In this document: piece by piece, positions 53,850 to 62,187 of the stretch | Layout of the letters: each line of letters begins with the position of its first letter | Numbering within the stretch: the stretch's first letter is position 1 | NCBI GenBank assembly: GCA_963697565.1 | Contig: CAVOOM010000008.1 | Span: forward strand, 558,001-622,000 | Source of the DNA: CAWFSE01 sp963697565 | Lineage (GTDB): Bacteria > Actinomycetota > Actinomycetes > CAVWCF01 | Reading direction: 5' to 3' | DNA length: 64,000 bases | Notes under the pieces: model-generated | Seen by the model: the letters and a program-made list of their open reading frames with translations, nothing else | The model's database searches: none | What the model was told of the DNA's origin: nothing | Made by a program: the position numbers and the translations under genes

Positions 53850-54846
53850 GTGCCGTCCGCTGCGCCACCCCTTGCCCTCGACGAGGCACGGGCCTGGGCC
53901 GACGAGGCGCTGGCCGGCCGCGGGCTAACGCGCACCGGTCCGGCCGAGGTGCACCTGGACCGGCCATGGTCGACCGTGTGGCGCCTGCCGCTGGGGGAGT
54001 CCGCCTGCTGGCTCAAGGCGAACGCTGCCGCCTGCGCGTACGAGGGCGCCGTCCTGCGGCTGCTCGCCGAGGCGGAGATCCCGCACGTGCTGCGCCCCTG
54101 GGCCATCGATCTCGACCGCGGCCTGCTGCTGTCGGCCGACCACGGGCCGACGCTGCGCGAGTGGCGAGGCGGCGCCCGCGCGGTTGACGCCCATGAGCGG
54201 CTGCTGGCCTCGTACGCGGACCTGCAGCGGCGGACCGAGCGGCTGGTCCCGGCGTTGCTGGCCGCCGGCGCCCCTGACCACCGCCCCAGCGCGCTGCCCT
54301 CGGTCCGGGACCGGCTGATCGCCGAGTCCGCCACGGCCGAAGGCGCAGCCCGGTTGGACCCCGCGGACGCCGCCCGTCTGCGCGAGCGCGCGCCGGAGTA
54401 CGCGGGTTGGTGCGCCGAGCTCGCAGGCGTACGCCATCGCCGCGACCCTCCAGCACAACGACCTGCACGATGCCAACGCCTTCCCGGTGCTGGACCAGTC
54501 GGGACGCCTGGTCGACGTGGTGGTGTTCGACTTCGGCGACGCCGTCGTCGGCCACCCGTTCACCTCCCTGCTGGCGGCCCTTCGCTCGGCTGCGCACCAC
54601 CTCGATCTCGCGCCGGGCTCGCCAGGACTGACCCGGCTGCGCGACGCCTACCTGGAGCCGTGGACGGCCGAGCACACCCGCGCGGACCTGGATCGGGCCG
54701 TCGAGTTGGCCGTGCGAGTCGGCACGGTGAGCCGCGCCGACGCCTGGCGGCGGGCCTTGATCGGCGCGCCACCGCAAGGGGTCGCGGAGTTCGCCGACGC
54801 CGTGCCGGGCTGGCTCCTCGAGGAGTTCGAGCCGGCAGTGCTCTGA
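53850..54846 (+). CDS. Aminoglycoside-phosphotransferase-family kinase (frame break near 54431)
   Basis: About 331 residues in the choline-kinase/APH fold. The N lobe carries VHLDRPWSTVWRLPLGESA and the ATP-binding lysine in CWLKANAA. The catalytic loop appears only after a one-base correction near 54431: LQHNDLHDAN (Brenner motif), then the metal-binding VVVFDFGDAVVGHPFTSLL. Without correction the active site is lost. The real substrate is probably a small alcohol or amine, not an antibiotic; nothing in the context decides. GTG 53850; convergent with the CDF transporter gene. Confidence 0.82.
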
Positions 54847-54856
54847 CGGACGGCCC

Positions 54857-55762
54857 TCAGGTCCACGCGTCGGAGGCGGTGAAGTCGACCGTCAGCCAGG
54901 TGTCGTCGCTGGAGACCCGCAGCGCCTGGGCGACCTCATCGCGAATCGCGTCCAGGTCTCTGACGGTGCCGACGGGGCGATCCGCGGGGACGAGGATGTG
55001 GATCTCGATGAACTGGCCCCGGCCGACGCGGGCGGCGTAGCTGGAGTAGCCGTCGAACCCGTGGCGGGCGACCACCTCGTCCATGACGCCACGGACCTCG
55101 GCGTCCAGGTCGCCGGGCGTCATCAGCAGGATCTCGCGGAGCGCCTTGCGCACCGTGCGGATGGGGATCGGGATCAGCGCCAGGCTGAGGAGGGCCAGCA
55201 CGGCAGGGTCGACGTACGGCGCCAGATCCGCGTACGAGGTGAATCCCAGCGCCCAGGCGATCGCGAACGCCACCACCAGCGCCGCCGTGGACAGCGCGGA
55301 CATCAGCCAGCCCTGGGCATCGAGGTGCAGGAACTGGGAGTTGGCCGCGCGGTTGGTCCGCCGCTCGTAGAAGTACATCCAGAAGCACGCCGCCGTCATG
55401 AAGACGGCGTAGCCCATCGCCCAGCCGAGCTCGACGTCCCGGCCTCCCGACAGGAGGGCGCCGAGCGCGTCGAAGAACGCGTACACGCACAGCACCATCA
55501 GCATGCCGCCGTAGAACGCCAGGCTCATGGGCTCGATGTGCCAGTACCCGTACTGGAAGGTGCGATTCGCCTGGCGGGTGACGAGCCGCGCGACCCACAA
55601 CCCGAGCACGCCCATGGCCACGTCGACGACCGAGAACAGGCCGTCAAACACGATCGCCATCGATCCGGACAGCAGCCCGAACGCGACCGCGAGGCCGCCC
55701 AGAGCGCCCGACAGCAGGACGGACAGCCGCAGGACGCGCTCTTCGATGGCCGCGTCGGTCAT
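54857..55762 (-). CDS. Cation diffusion facilitator (CDF) family transporter
   Basis: A 301-residue membrane protein with about six membrane segments and a C-terminal cytoplasmic ferredoxin-like domain (from about residue 205: RVGRGQFIEIHILVPADRPVG). In the second helix acids lie in FDGLFSVVDVAMG and in the fifth region FLHLDAQGWLMSAL, the usual places of the transport-site residues. The exact site differs from the HxxxD of zinc transporters, so the metal (Zn, Mn, Fe or Co) is open. No metal-responsive regulator lies next to it. Confidence 0.85.
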   Translation of the reverse strand: MTDAAIEERVLRLSVLLSGALGGLAVAFGLLSGSMAIVFDGLFSVVDVAMGVLGLWVARLVTRQANRTFQYGYWHIEPMSLAFYGGMLMVLCVYAFFDALGALLSGGRDVELGWAMGYAVFMTAACFWMYFYERRTNRAANSQFLHLDAQGWLMSALSTAALVVAFAIAWALGFTSYADLAPYVDPAVLALLSLALIPIPIRTVRKALREILLMTPGDLDAEVRGVMDEVVARHGFDGYSSYAARVGRGQFIEIHILVPADRPVGTVRDLDAIRDEVAQALRVSSDDTWLTVDFTASDAWT

Positions 55763-55799
55763 GTCGGCCCTCCTCGACGACGGGGTCGACCTGAGTCTG

Positions 55800-57182
55800 T
55801 CAGCCGCCGATGAACCGGCCGAACGTTCGGGCGATCAGCGACTGCTTGCCGCGGCGGGCCTCCTCGCCGTCGGCCCGGCTCATCGCCTGCAGCCCGGCGT
55901 TGACGCCCACCCAGCGCAGCGGCTCCGGCTCCCAGCGCGGCGATCGGTGGTTGACCCAGGGCAGCCGCACCAGGTCGGTGTCTCGCTCCAGGATCAGGTC
56001 GGCCAGCGTGCGGCCGGCCAGGTTGGCGGCGCCGACGCCGTCGCCGACGTACCCGCCGCCCCAGGCCATCCCGGTCCTGCGGTCGAGTCCCACGGAGGCG
56101 AACCAGTCGCGCGGGATGCCCAGCGGCCCGCCCCACCGGTGGGTGATCGCGGCCCCGGCGGCGGCGGGGAAGAAGTCGGCGAGCACCTCCTGCAGCCCGT
56201 CGAACACCCGCGGCTCGCGGTCGTGCTCGGGCCGCACGGACGATCGGAAGTGGTACGGCGCCCCGCGACCGCCGAAGACGAAACGGCCGTCGGCGGTGCG
56301 CTGGCCGTAGACGATGAGGTGGCGCAGGTCGTTGAACGTCGCCCGGGAGTCGAGCCCGATCTGCTCCCACACCTCGGCAGGCAACGGCTCGGTCGCGATG
56401 ACCAGCGAGTAGACGGGGGCGATCGCCCGCTCGTGGCCGGGCAGCCCCGGGGTGTAGCCCTCGGTGGCGCGCACGACGTACGGCGCCCGCACGACCCCGC
56501 GCGCCGTGCGGACGAGGCCGGGCTCGATCGCGGTGACGGCGGTGCCCTCGTAGATCGTGACGCCCAGCCGCTCGGCCGCCAGCGCGAGTCCGCGGACCAG
56601 GCGGGCCGGGTGGATCGCCGCGCAGTGCGGGGTGTGGGTGGCCCCGAGCAGTCCGGTGGCGGACGCCTGCGCCCGCGCCTCGTCGGCCGACAGCAGCCGC
56701 ACGTCCTCCTCGCCGAAGCCCCACTGCCGGGCGTGGGCGACCTCCTCCTGGGCCCGCTCCCACTGCTGGGGGGTGCGCGCCAGGTGCAGCGTGCCGCCCT
56801 TGGCCCAGTGGCAGTCGATGCCCTCGGCCGCGGCGACGGCGCCGACCTCGTCGACGGTGGCGAAGAGCGCGCGCCACAGGTCCACCGCGGCCCGGCGCGA
56901 GGAGACGCGCGCGACCTTGTCGATCGAGGCGGGGAAGAGCGAGGAGCACCAACCGCCGTTGCGGCCCGAGGCGCCGAAGCCGGCGACCTCGCGCTCGAGC
57001 ACCGCGACGCGGATCGTCGGGTCGGCCTTGACCAGGGAGTACGCCGTCCACAGCCCGGTGTAGCCGCCGCCGACGATGGCGACGTCGAAGTCGCGGTGGC
57101 CGGGCAGGGCCGCACGCTGCGGCTCCGCCAGTTCGGGCGGAAGGGTGTCCCACCAAAGCGACAGCCCGTGGTGGTCGGTCAC
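55800..57182 (-). CDS. DAO-family FAD-dependent oxidoreductase (PuuB/OrdL-like)
   Basis: A 460-residue flavoprotein. The FAD Rossmann motif is VAIVGGGYTGLWTAYSL (about residue 34), then LEREVAGFGASGRNGGWCS, a DAO middle region with HPARLVRGLALAAERLG and a C-terminal FAD block AWGGGYVGDGVGAANLAGR. The closest described types are gamma-glutamylputrescine oxidase and related amine oxidoreductases, which agrees with the amine cluster. No gamma-glutamylputrescine synthetase is in the window, so free or modified amine as substrate is open. It is last in the minus-strand unit lrp - aminotransferase - PPOX - DAO, 4 bases after the PPOX stop. Confidence 0.85.
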   Translation of the reverse strand: MTDHHGLSLWWDTLPPELAEPQRAALPGHRDFDVAIVGGGYTGLWTAYSLVKADPTIRVAVLEREVAGFGASGRNGGWCSSLFPASIDKVARVSSRRAAVDLWRALFATVDEVGAVAAAEGIDCHWAKGGTLHLARTPQQWERAQEEVAHARQWGFGEEDVRLLSADEARAQASATGLLGATHTPHCAAIHPARLVRGLALAAERLGVTIYEGTAVTAIEPGLVRTARGVVRAPYVVRATEGYTPGLPGHERAIAPVYSLVIATEPLPAEVWEQIGLDSRATFNDLRHLIVYGQRTADGRFVFGGRGAPYHFRSSVRPEHDREPRVFDGLQEVLADFFPAAAGAAITHRWGGPLGIPRDWFASVGLDRRTGMAWGGGYVGDGVGAANLAGRTLADLILERDTDLVRLPWVNHRSPRWEPEPLRWVGVNAGLQAMSRADGEEARRGKQSLIARTFGRFIGG

Positions 57183-57186
57183 GCGG

Positions 57187-57852
57187 TCACCTCCGCCAGC
57201 CCAGCACGTAGTCGGGGACCGGGTGGTCCCCGCGCAGATCGGGCGCGTCCGCCGGGGCCCCGAACGACTCGGCCAACGGGACCACCCCGGCCCACACCGG
57301 CCGGTCGAGGTCGGCCGGGTCGTCGTCCGGGTCGCCCGCGCTGACCTTCACCGAGGCCTCGTCGAGAGGCAGCGCCAGCACCAGGGTGGCCGCGAGCTCC
57401 TTGGCGTTGGGCTCGCGGGCCTCACCTCGGCGACCGGGCATCAGGTGGTCGGAGATGCAGTCGAGCGCCGCGGCCTTGGCGTCGCCCTCGAGGACGGAAC
57501 AGGTGCCCAGTGCCAGGACCGAGCGGTAGCGCATCGAGGACTCAAACAGCGACCGCGCGACGACCAGCCCGTCGAGCAGCGTCACGGTGAGGCAGGTGGG
57601 CGCCCCCGCCGCCAGCGCGCGGAAGAGCCGCGAGCCGGTCGAGCCGTGGAAGAGCACGCGCTCGCCGTCGCGCGCGTAGGCGACCGGCAGGACGTACGGC
57701 TGGCCGGTGTCGTCGGCGATGCCGACGTGGGCGACCAGCCCGGCGTCGAGCACCGCGTGCAGAACGGCGCGGTCGGAGACGGACTTCTCGGGCAGCCGGC
57801 GGACCCGGGTCCGATCGCTCGGCCAGGATCGACCGCTCCGACGTCGGATCAA
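57187..57852 (-). CDS. Pyridoxamine 5'-phosphate oxidase-fold protein
   Basis: About 221 residues. The core RRLPEKSVSDRAVLHAVLD, PYVLPVAYARDGERVLFHGS and GSRLFRALAAGAPTCLTVTL matches the PPOX/FMN-binding split-barrel family (Pfam Pyridox_ox_2 type), whose members bind FMN, F420 or heme. There is no ATG or GTG before the conserved region; TTG at 57852-57850 overlaps the aminotransferase stop (TTGA), the same device seen at khpA-rimM, and gives a sensible protein. It is embedded in the amine cluster between a PLP aminotransferase and a flavoprotein; a role in PLP/flavin handling or amine chemistry is speculative. Confidence 0.8.
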   Translation of the reverse strand: MIRRRSGRSWPSDRTRVRRLPEKSVSDRAVLHAVLDAGLVAHVGIADDTGQPYVLPVAYARDGERVLFHGSTGSRLFRALAAGAPTCLTVTLLDGLVVARSLFESSMRYRSVLALGTCSVLEGDAKAAALDCISDHLMPGRRGEAREPNAKELAATLVLALPLDEASVKVSAGDPDDDPADLDRPVWAGVVPLAESFGAPADAPDLRGDHPVPDYVLGWRR

Positions 57853-59246
57853 AGGATCGACCAGGCCTCGGTGAGCACCGACCGCAGGATCTGCTCGATC
57901 TCGGTGAACTCCGGCTGGCCGACGATCAGCGGGGGCGCGAGCTGGATGACCGGGTCGCCGCGGTCGTCGGCGCGGCAGTAGAGGCCGGCGTCGAAGAGCG
58001 CCTTGGACAGGAAGCCGCGCAGCAGGCGCTCGGCCTCGTCGTCGTCGAAGGTCTCCTTGGTGGCCTTGTCCTTCACCAGTTCGATGCCGTAGAAGTACCC
58101 GGCGCCGCGCACGTCGCCGACGATCGGCAGGTCCTTCAGCTGCTCCAGGGTGGCGCGGAAGGCCCCCTCGTTCGCCAGCACGTGGGCGTTGATGCCCTCG
58201 CGCTCGAAGATGTCGAGGTTGGCCAGCGCGACGGCGGCCGACACCGGGTGGCCGCCCCAGGTGTAGCCGTGCAGGAAGGTGTTCTGCCCCTGCTTGAACG
58301 GCTCGAAGAGCCGGTCGCTCACGATCATCGCGCCCAGCGGCGCGTACCCGGAGGTGAGGCCCTTGGCGCAGGTGATGATGTCGGGCGTGACCCCGAAGCG
58401 GTTCATCGCGAAGTAGTCGCCGATCCGGCCGAAGGCGCAGATGGTCTCGTCGGCGACCAGCAGGACGTCGTACTTGTCGCAGATCTCGCGGACGCGCTGG
58501 AAGTAGCCGGGCGGCGGCGGGAAGCAGCCGCCGGAGTTCTGCACCGGCTCCAAGAAGACGGCGGCGACGGTGTCGGGGCCCTCGAACTCGATGGCCTCCT
58601 CGATCCGGTCGGCGGCCCAGCGCCCGAACGCCTCCTCGTCGTCGCCGTGGATCGGCGCGCGGTAGAAGTTCGTGTTGGGGACCTTGTGGGCGCCCGGCAC
58701 GAGCGGCTCGAAGGCGGACTTCGCGGCCGGGATGCCGGTGATGCTCAGGGCGCCCTGCGGGGTGCCGTGGTAGGCGATGGAACGGCTGATCACCTTGTAC
58801 TTGGTGGGCTGGCCGACGATCTTGAAGTACTGCTTGGCCAGCTTCCACGCGCTCTCGACGGCCTCGCCGCCACCCGTGGTGAAGAAGACCCGGTTCAGGT
58901 CGCCGGGGGCCAGGTCTGCCAGCCGCTCGGCGAGCTCGATCGCCTTGGGGTGCGCGTAGGACCACAGCGGGAAGAACGCCAGCTCGGACGCCTGCTTGGC
59001 CATCACCTCGGCGAGCTCGGTGCGGCCGTGGCCGACCTGCACGACGAAGAGGCCCGCGAGCCCGTCGAGGTAGCGCTTGCCCTGGTCATCCCAGATGTGG
59101 GCGCCCTCGCCGCGCACGATGACCGGCACGTGGCCGCCCTGCTCGTACGTGGAGTGCCGCGTGAAGTGCATCCAGAGGTGCTCGCGCGCGGTGTTGGCGA
59201 GCAGGTCGACACCCGGCTCGGAGACGTATTGCGGTGTGATGGTCAT
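57849..59246 (-). CDS. Class III aminotransferase, putrescine/omega-amine--pyruvate type
   Basis: A 465-residue PLP enzyme. HFTRHSTYEQGGHVPVIVRG near the N terminus, FFTTGGGEAVESAWKLAKQY, the PLP-Asp region LLVADETICAFGRIGDYFAM and the PLP-lysine in CAKGLTSGYAPLGAM are typical of the SpuC/putrescine-pyruvate and omega-amino-acid aminotransferase group. It would convert a diamine or omega-amine to the aldehyde, which the divergent aldehyde dehydrogenase could oxidise. Start ATG 59246 overlaps the lrp stop (ATGA). Cadaverine or putrescine are the natural candidates. Confidence 0.9.
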   Translation of the reverse strand: MTITPQYVSEPGVDLLANTAREHLWMHFTRHSTYEQGGHVPVIVRGEGAHIWDDQGKRYLDGLAGLFVVQVGHGRTELAEVMAKQASELAFFPLWSYAHPKAIELAERLADLAPGDLNRVFFTTGGGEAVESAWKLAKQYFKIVGQPTKYKVISRSIAYHGTPQGALSITGIPAAKSAFEPLVPGAHKVPNTNFYRAPIHGDDEEAFGRWAADRIEEAIEFEGPDTVAAVFLEPVQNSGGCFPPPPGYFQRVREICDKYDVLLVADETICAFGRIGDYFAMNRFGVTPDIITCAKGLTSGYAPLGAMIVSDRLFEPFKQGQNTFLHGYTWGGHPVSAAVALANLDIFEREGINAHVLANEGAFRATLEQLKDLPIVGDVRGAGYFYGIELVKDKATKETFDDDEAERLLRGFLSKALFDAGLYCRADDRGDPVIQLAPPLIVGQPEFTEIEQILRSVLTEAWSIL

Positions 59247-59734
59247 CGGGTTCCCCAGGTGTAGATCTGCTTGCGCAGCTTCAAGTAGACGAAGGTCTCG
59301 GTGTGGACCACGCCCGGGATGGCCCGGATGCGGCGGTTGACGATCTCCAGCAGGTGGTCGTCGTCCTCGCAGACGACCTCCAGCAAGACGTCGTAGGAGC
59401 CGGCGGTGATCACCAGGTAGTCGACCTCGGGCAGCGCCTCGAGCTGGTCGGCGACCGCCTCGACGTCCCCCTCGATCCGCAGGCCCAGCATCGCCGCGCG
59501 CGGAAACCCCACCTGCAAGGGGTCGGTGACCGCCACGATCTGCATGACGCCGGAGTCGGTGAGCCGCTGCACGCGCTGCCGCACCGCGGCCTCGGACAGC
59601 CCGACCGCCTTGCCGATCGTGGCGTACGCGCGGCGGCCGTCCTGCTGCAGCTGCTCGATGATCGCCTTGGACACGTCGTCCAGGGGGAACCCGTTCGCGC
59701 GCGGGGTCCGCCGGCTGCTGGCCATGGCGGACAT
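59243..59734 (-). CDS. Lrp/AsnC-family transcriptional regulator
   Basis: About 163 residues: helix-turn-helix (FPLDDVSKAIIEQLQQDGRR; KAVGLSEAAVRQRVQRL) and a C-terminal RAM ligand domain (ITAGSYDVLLEVVCEDDDHL; GVVHTETFVYLKL). Start is ATG 59734 or the ATG 9 bases on at 59725; the longer open frame upstream is not conserved. First gene of the minus-strand amine operon and divergent from the aldehyde dehydrogenase, so it is well placed to control both. Actinobacterial homologues often sit beside patD/gabT-like genes. Confidence 0.88.
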   Translation of the reverse strand: MSAMASSRRTPRANGFPLDDVSKAIIEQLQQDGRRAYATIGKAVGLSEAAVRQRVQRLTDSGVMQIVAVTDPLQVGFPRAAMLGLRIEGDVEAVADQLEALPEVDYLVITAGSYDVLLEVVCEDDDHLLEIVNRRIRAIPGVVHTETFVYLKLRKQIYTWGTR

Positions 59735-59932
59735 CCTGGCGGAGCGCCCTAACGCTGGCAAGCGAATCCGTGCCCCAATCGGTCGCTCGCCACGGAATCC
59801 ATGGTTCGTCGCGCTTCTCTCTGTCGGAATCACGCGCCGGACAGTAGGGTGCCGGGAACCGGCGGCCCGTCGCCGAGATCCCGGCAGCCGGCACCCCAGC
59901 AGCCCGTGCCCTCAGCGTGAAGGAGACCTGGC
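59735..59932. promoter_or_regulatory. Divergent control region between lrp and the aldehyde dehydrogenase
   Basis: A 198-bp gap. GAATCCGTG near 59763 and CACGGAATC near 59811 form an imperfect inverted repeat, and GGAATCCATGGTTCG near 59814 is a weak dyad centred on CCATGG. TAGGGT near 59847 could be a -10 for the plus-strand gene. These are the likely Lrp sites but none is a consensus match. Confidence 0.35.
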
Positions 59933-61384
59933 GTGAGCGAGAAGCGCGCCCTGCGCAACGTCATCAACGGCGAGCACACCGACTCCGCCGACGGCCGCAC
60001 GACCGACCTGATCAACCCCTCGACCGGCGAGGTGTACGGCACCGCGCCGCTGTCGTCGGCGGAGGACGTCGACCGCGCGTACCGGGCCGCCGCCGACGCC
60101 TTCGACACCTGGCGCGACAGCACCCCGAGCGACCGGCAGAAGGCGCTGCTGGCGATCGCCGACGTGCTGGAGTCGCACGCCGACGAGCTCGTCGCGCTGG
60201 AGAGCGAGAACACCGGCAAGCCGATCGGGCTCACCGCCTCGGAGGAGATCCCTCCGATGATCGACCAGATCCGGTTCTTCGCCGGCGCGGCCCGCGTCCT
60301 GGAGGGCCGGGCGGCCGGCGAGTACATGGCCGGTCACACCTCGATGATCCGGCGCGAGCCGATCGGGGTCGTCGGCCAGGTGACCCCGTGGAACTACCCG
60401 ATGATGATGGCGGTCTGGAAGTTCGCCCCCGCGCTCGCCGCCGGCAACACGGTGGTCCTCAAGCCAGCCGACAGCACGCCGGTCACCACCGTGCGGATCG
60501 CCGAGCTCATCAACGACGCCGGGATCCTGCCCCCCGGCGTCTTCAACGTCGTCTGCGGCGACCGGGACACCGGCCGCGCCCTGGTCGACCACAAGATCCC
60601 GCAGCTGGTGGCCATCACCGGCTCGGTCCGCGCCGGCATGCAGGTCGCCGAGGGAGCCTCGCGCGACCTCAAGCGGGTCCACCTCGAGCTCGGCGGCAAG
60701 GCCCCGGTCATCGTCTTCGACGACGCCGACGTCGTGGCCGCCGCCGAGGCGATCGCCGTGGCCGGCTACTTCAACGCCGGCCAGGACTGCACCGCCGCCA
60801 CCCGGGTGCTCGCCGCCCCGGGCGTGTACGAGGACTTCGTGGCGGCCCTCGCCGAGCAGGCCGCCGGGACCGCGACCACCTTCGAGAACGGCCCGACCGA
60901 CGAGGACGCGATGGTCCCGCCGGTCAACAACGCCGCCCAGCTCGAGCGGGTCCTCGGCTTCCTGTCCGAGGTGCCGGTGCACGCCCAGGTCATGGTCGGC
61001 GGGTCCCGCCAGGGCGACCGCGGCTACTACGTCGAGCCCACGGTCATCGCACACCTGCGCCAGGACGACCGGCACATCCAGGAGGAGATCTTCGGCCCGG
61101 TCATCACCGTCCAGCGCTTTGCCGATGAGGCCGAGGCGCTCGCCTACGCCAACGGCGTGCCGTTCGGCCTGGCCTCCTCGGTGTGGACCAAGGACTTCGG
61201 CCGCGCGATGCGGATGGCCCGGCGCCTGGACTTCGGCTGCGTCTGGATCAACACCCACATCCCGCTGGTCGCCGAGATGCCGCACGGCGGCTTCAAGCAC
61301 TCCGGCTACGGCAAGGACCTGTCGATGTACGGGTTCGAGGACTACACGCGCGTCAAGCACGTGATGGCCAACATCGACAGCTGA
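59933..61384 (+). CDS. Aldehyde dehydrogenase, gamma-aminobutyraldehyde dehydrogenase type
   Basis: A 483-residue NAD(P)-dependent dehydrogenase. The coenzyme site includes GQVTPWNYPMMMAVWKFAPA, the catalytic Glu is in HLELGGKAPVIVFDDAD and the Cys in FNAGQDCTAATRVL. The NAGQDC motif and overall sequence match the PatD group that oxidises 4-aminobutanal and also accepts 5-aminopentanal. GTG 59933 follows GAAGGAGA by 7 bases. It is divergent from the lrp-aminotransferase unit and ends at a 14-bp-stem terminator. Confidence 0.92.
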   Translation: MSEKRALRNVINGEHTDSADGRTTDLINPSTGEVYGTAPLSSAEDVDRAYRAAADAFDTWRDSTPSDRQKALLAIADVLESHADELVALESENTGKPIGLTASEEIPPMIDQIRFFAGAARVLEGRAAGEYMAGHTSMIRREPIGVVGQVTPWNYPMMMAVWKFAPALAAGNTVVLKPADSTPVTTVRIAELINDAGILPPGVFNVVCGDRDTGRALVDHKIPQLVAITGSVRAGMQVAEGASRDLKRVHLELGGKAPVIVFDDADVVAAAEAIAVAGYFNAGQDCTAATRVLAAPGVYEDFVAALAEQAAGTATTFENGPTDEDAMVPPVNNAAQLERVLGFLSEVPVHAQVMVGGSRQGDRGYYVEPTVIAHLRQDDRHIQEEIFGPVITVQRFADEAEALAYANGVPFGLASSVWTKDFGRAMRMARRLDFGCVWINTHIPLVAEMPHGGFKHSGYGKDLSMYGFEDYTRVKHVMANIDS

Positions 61385-61401
61385 CGCTCTCGCACTGACC
61401 T

Positions 61402-61435
61402 GTCGAGCCGGCCCCGGTGACGGGGCCGGCTCGAC
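61402..61435 (+). terminator. Strong terminator hairpin after the aldehyde dehydrogenase
   Basis: GTCGAGCCGGCCCC (61402-61415) pairs perfectly over 14 bp with GGGGCCGGCTCGAC (61422-61435) around a 6-base loop, 17 bases past the stop. The next gene is convergent, so it may serve both. Confidence 0.85.
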
Positions 61436-61457
61436 CTCGTCGGTTCCTGGTCACTCG

Positions 61458-62054
61458 TCAGGCGCTTGCGGACGCTGCCGCGACAGCAAGCCCGGCCGCC
61501 CATCCGGGGGCGCGCCCGTTGTGCGGCGGTGCGAGGTCACCCGAGGAGATCCCCGCGCGAGACAGCAGCCACGCAACCAGTGAGTTCGAGTTCCACATGT
61601 CGCCTGTGCCGAACTCGTCGCGTCCCCACACGGCGGTGGGGAAGTCGGGCGCCAGATCGAGGACGCGGTGGGCGGCACCTTCGTCCCCGGTCAAGGATCG
61701 AGGACCATCCACTGCGAAGTCCCGATCCGGGATCACGCCGTCACGCCAGCAGTGCACCTCGTAGCGGAACAGGCTCGAACGCCCGAGGAACCGCAAGCCA
61801 ACCGGTCCCGACGCGACCGCCCCCTCCGAGCTGTGGCTGGAACCCCGGGCTGGCGTCATCTCCAGGACGAAGCGTGCCCCGCGGGCCCAGACCTCCAGCG
61901 CGGCGTGGTACAGGTCCTTCGGCGCGCGCCGCTCGCGCCGGGCTGCGATTGCCTCGTACAGGCGACCGTTCCAGCGCACCACCGGAAAGGACGAACCAGC
62001 CCCGAGGGGGATCCACAGCAGGTCGACACCAGTCCGTGCCACTTCATCGCCCAT
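61458..62054 (-). CDS. Conserved hypothetical protein
   Basis: A 198-residue protein I recognise only as a recurrent actinobacterial hypothetical. It begins MGDEVARTGVDLLWIPLGAG, contains WNGRLYEAIAARRERR, LYHAALEVW and ends with a Trp-rich block including GTGDMWNSNSLVAWLLSRAG. ATG 62054 follows GGAGGTGA by 4 bases, a strong ribosome site. There is no signal peptide or membrane span. The YxAxxARRxRR and DMWNSNSL segments look like conserved functional patches, but no reaction can be proposed. Confidence 0.75.
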   Translation of the reverse strand: MGDEVARTGVDLLWIPLGAGSSFPVVRWNGRLYEAIAARRERRAPKDLYHAALEVWARGARFVLEMTPARGSSHSSEGAVASGPVGLRFLGRSSLFRYEVHCWRDGVIPDRDFAVDGPRSLTGDEGAAHRVLDLAPDFPTAVWGRDEFGTGDMWNSNSLVAWLLSRAGISSGDLAPPHNGRAPGWAAGLAVAAASASA

Positions 62055-62187
62055 TCGGTCACCTCCGCGTGGCCGCGTCCCATGCCATCATCGCCCCGCC
62101 TCGCTCTGCCGGGCACGAGTTGGCGGGACCAACGGCACATCGGGGCGGGACTCGGTGCTGTGCCTTCCAAGACGGTGCGTCATCGAT

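Noticed and set aside
885..54431. A shared GTACG motif at several breaks (885, 27419, near 52103 and 54431)
   Set aside because: GTACG is abundant in intact tyrosine/valine codons here, and most other breaks lack it; too weak to claim a motif-driven error or editing signal.
731..54846. Programmed ribosomal frameshifting as cause of the breaks
   Set aside because: Breaks are at unrelated sequences, in both directions, and some genes need five or six; no slippery site plus structure recurs.
53850..54846. Antibiotic resistance by the phosphotransferase
   Set aside because: The APH fold is widely used for metabolic kinases; nothing in context supports an antibiotic substrate.
55800..57182. Naming the DAO gene puuB
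   Set aside because: No gamma-glutamylputrescine synthetase or hydrolase is present in the window; the family is broad.
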